From Thioclava dalianensis (GTDB taxonomy: Bacteria > Pseudomonadota > Alphaproteobacteria > Rhodobacterales > Rhodobacteraceae): 64,000 nt of DNA. The stretch is from the NCBI RefSeq assembly GCF_000715505.1, contig NZ_JHEH01000010.1, positions 1 through 64,000 on the forward strand, written 5' to 3'. Positions 62,299 through 64,000 of this stretch are shown here, one piece after another. The notes beneath the pieces were generated by a model. It made no database searches, was not told the DNA's origin, and was given only the letters and a program-made list of their open reading frames with translations. Position numbers and translations under genes: made by a program. Numbering within the stretch: the first letter of the stretch is position 1; every line of letters begins with the position of its first letter.

Positions 62299-62702
62299 TC
62301 TCTCTCCGGTCCGTTCTGGGGCGGGCCTTGGGACAGTGAAACCGCATGGATCACCCCCCACAAACGCTCTCCATTACCTGAGCAAGCGGGGTGGGGCTGT
62401 CAAGATAAACGGGTGGAATCATCGGCAGAATCGGACACTTGGTCGCGCCTTGCGCGCGAAAGTCGCCCCCGAAGCCAGCCTTCGCATCTGCGGCAAAAAG
62501 GCACGAGCCACGGCGGAAATAGGCGGGAAACCGCGCTAAAGGGCGCTTTCATGGGCAACGTTATGCAGATTTCGCATGGCTGGCACGGTGCCACGGGTCC
62601 GGGCATGCGAGAGCTCTTGATTGTTTTATGACGCTGTGACTATGCAATCTGTGGAAAGCGTTTATCTATATGCGCGAAGTTTTTGTAATCGCAGGGAAAC
62701 AC
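62299..62702. other. 404-base gap between Mrp operon and glucan gene
   Basis: No gene is supported here; the short open frames in it have weak coding character. The left end (62299-62400) would be the leader of the Mrp operon and can fold CCCCAC with GTGGGG on the minus strand; the right end (62600-62700) is more AT-rich and probably holds the promoter of the glucan gene. No clear riboswitch or terminator was identified. Confidence 0.5.
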
Positions 62703-64000
62703 ATGTCCTCTTCCCGGTCTGTTCGTAAGGCTCACCCCTCCCGCCGCGCCTTTCTTGGTGCCGGCACTGCGCTTGGCCTTCTGGCGGCCACCGGCGTGCC
62801 GGTCCGTGCTCAAGATAGCGCGCAACCCGCCCCCGCCGCGCCCGCCACTCCACCAGCTGCAGAACCTGCCGCACCCGCTGCGCCGCAGAAAACCCCCTTC
62901 TCCTTTGATGCGCTCTCGGCCGAGATGCAAAACGAGGCCAAGGGCGACCCTGTGCCGCCCGCCACGAGCGATGCGGATTTCCTCAGCAAGCTGACCTATG
63001 ACACCTATCGCCTGATCCGCTACAACCCGGACAAGGCGATCTTCTCGGATATCAAGGACAGCCTGTTCCAGCTTCAGGCCTTCCATCTCGGCTGGCTCTT
63101 CAAGGAGCCGGTACAGATGTTCTCCGTTGAAGACGGTCAGGCAACGCCGATGATCTTCAACACGGATGACTTCATCTACGAGCGCGAGGCCCGCAAGATC
63201 GTGCCCGAGCACGCGGACCTGCCCGGCGTCGCGGGGTTCCGACTGCATAACCCGATCAACCGTCCCGACGTGATGGATGAGCTCGCAGCTTTTCAGGGCG
63301 CGTCTTACTTCCGCGCGCTTGGGCGGGGCTCGGCCTACGGGCTGTCCGCGCGCGGGCTGGCGGTGAATACCGGCCTTGCCGTGGCCGAGGAGTTCCCGCG
63401 GTTCACGCGTTTCTGGATCGAGACCCCGACCCCCGGCAGCGACACGATCACGGTCTATGCCGCGATGAATTCGGCATCGCTGACCGGCGCTTATCGCTTC
63501 GTGATCACGCCCGGCGATGCGACCGCGATGGATGTCACGGCGCGGCTTTATATCCGTGCTGACATTCAGCAGCTTGGTGTGGCACCGCTGACCTCGATGT
63601 ATCTCTACGGGCCGCGCAATCGCTCTGATTTCGACGATTACCGCCCCAAGGTGCATGACAGCGACGGGCTTGGGATCGAGCAAGGCGATGGCGACCTGAT
63701 TTGGCGCCCGCTGCAAAACCCCGGCAAGATCGCGTCCTCGTATTTCTCGCAAAATGCGCCGCACAGCTTCGGCCTCTATCAACGCGACCGCAATTTCGAC
63801 GACTATCAGGACGCCTCCGCCCATTACGAGCGCCGCCCCTCGGCGCGCGTCACCCCGGCCTCCGATTGGGGCAAGGGCATGGTGCGTCTCGTCGAGATCC
63901 CCTCGAAGCTTGAAGTGAATGACAATATTGTCGCGTTCTGGGTGCCCGATGCCCCGGCCAAGGCAGGCGATGCGCTGGAATTCGCCTATCGGCTCGAATG
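62703..64000 (+). CDS. periplasmic glucan biosynthesis protein, OpgG/OpgD (MdoG) family, cut by window edge
   Basis: The first 432 residues of a periplasmic protein for osmoregulated glucan synthesis. The N-terminus SSSRSVRKAHPSRRAFLGAG followed by a hydrophobic stretch is a twin-arginine signal, as known for OpgD; a Pro/Ala-rich linker follows (about 40-65). The MdoG beta domain begins near residue 68 (FSFDALSAEMQNEAKGD) and includes YRLIRYNPDKAIFSD and FRLHNPINRPDVMDEL. It starts at ATG 62703 after CAGGGAAA. The C-terminal part and any opgH partner lie outside the window. Confidence 0.93.
   Translation, partial: MSSSRSVRKAHPSRRAFLGAGTALGLLAATGVPVRAQDSAQPAPAAPATPPAAEPAAPAAPQKTPFSFDALSAEMQNEAKGDPVPPATSDADFLSKLTYDTYRLIRYNPDKAIFSDIKDSLFQLQAFHLGWLFKEPVQMFSVEDGQATPMIFNTDDFIYEREARKIVPEHADLPGVAGFRLHNPINRPDVMDELAAFQGASYFRALGRGSAYGLSARGLAVNTGLAVAEEFPRFTRFWIETPTPGSDTITVYAAMNSASLTGAYRFVITPGDATAMDVTARLYIRADIQQLGVAPLTSMYLYGPRNRSDFDDYRPKVHDSDGLGIEQGDGDLIWRPLQNPGKIASSYFSQNAPHSFGLYQRDRNFDDYQDASAHYERRPSARVTPASDWGKGMVRLVEIPSKLEVNDNIVAFWVPDAPAKAGDALEFAYRLE

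Noticed and set aside
62299-62402. Possible sodium-responsive riboswitch in the Mrp leader
   Set aside because: Only a simple CCCCAC/GTGGGG pairing is visible; none of the conserved bases of a known riboswitch class could be recognised.
62413-62631. Small plus-strand open frame in the gap before the glucan gene
   Set aside because: No ribosome site, no recognisable sequence features and unusual composition; treated as non-coding.
1-64000. CRISPR arrays, tRNA or rRNA genes, transposases and integrases
   Set aside because: None was seen: no regularly spaced repeats, no cloverleaf-like sequence and no recombinase motifs among the supported proteins.

Overview
The window is a compact, high-GC chromosomal segment that looks like a member of the Rhodobacteraceae/Paracoccaceae (Alphaproteobacteria). 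The reasons are the class I (archaeal-type) lysyl-tRNA synthetase, a glcDEF operon with Rhodobacter-style proteins, an LpsB/LpcC-like LPS mannosyltransferase, DUF599, DUF983 and DUF3572 proteins typical of the order, and a fused-subunit Mrp antiporter. The genus cannot be fixed from the sequence alone. No rRNA, tRNA, insertion sequence, integrase, prophage block or CRISPR array was found. About 60 protein genes are packed with many ATGA/TGATG start-stop overlaps, and almost every gap is under 300 bases.

Layout. 1-9.9 kb: an NlpC/P60 hydrolase fragment and M17 aminopeptidase, a beta-carbonic anhydrase, a DUF4139 secreted protein, a ModE-like regulator divergent from an MFS carrier, an LPS glycosyltransferase with a GT29 (sialyltransferase-like) partner, and asd. 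9.9-16.2 kb: hsp20 with a good sigma-32 promoter, two tandem trypsin-like proteases that share the same C-terminal tail, and glcDEF behind a palindrome. 16.2-27 kb: a long leftward acetate gene group: acs, adk, DUF4212 and sodium:solute symporter, then DUF294 (cNMP/CBS/nucleotidyltransferase), a membrane protein, a CheY-like regulator and a membrane PAS/kinase-like protein fused to a DEDDh exonuclease. 27-34.9 kb: a large beta-helix protein with an internal 66-bp tandem duplication, lysS (class I), TerB, a PilJ-domain protein, a Tat-exported PBP4 and nadD.

34.9-43.5 kb is signalling-rich: a GGDEF protein with an H-NOX-associated domain overlaps an H-NOX protein in which all four haem-anchoring residues appear to be replaced; then DUF4153, a HAD phosphatase, DUF3572, a PleD-like diguanylate cyclase, and a metal-stress-like cluster (EF-hand/His-Met-rich protein, ECF sigma factor, anti-sigma-like protein, Spy/CpxP-like sensor). 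43.5-52 kb: DUF983, NUDIX, a four-gene overlapping operon (aldo/keto reductase, Cys-rich lipoprotein, lipocalin, DMT carrier), msrB, an AidB-like acyl-CoA dehydrogenase, a cupin and an MFS exporter. 52-64 kb: ychF, trpA, an MsbA-type ABC exporter, the six-gene Mrp antiporter operon (A/B fused) and the start of an OpgG/OpgD-family periplasmic glucan gene that runs off the right edge.

The most interesting targets are the apparently haem-less H-NOX/diguanylate cyclase pair, the kinase-like/exonuclease fusion in the acetate operon, the ECF sigma cluster with the HHGKM-repeat protein, and the paired proteases with the conserved GAKFLRP end.
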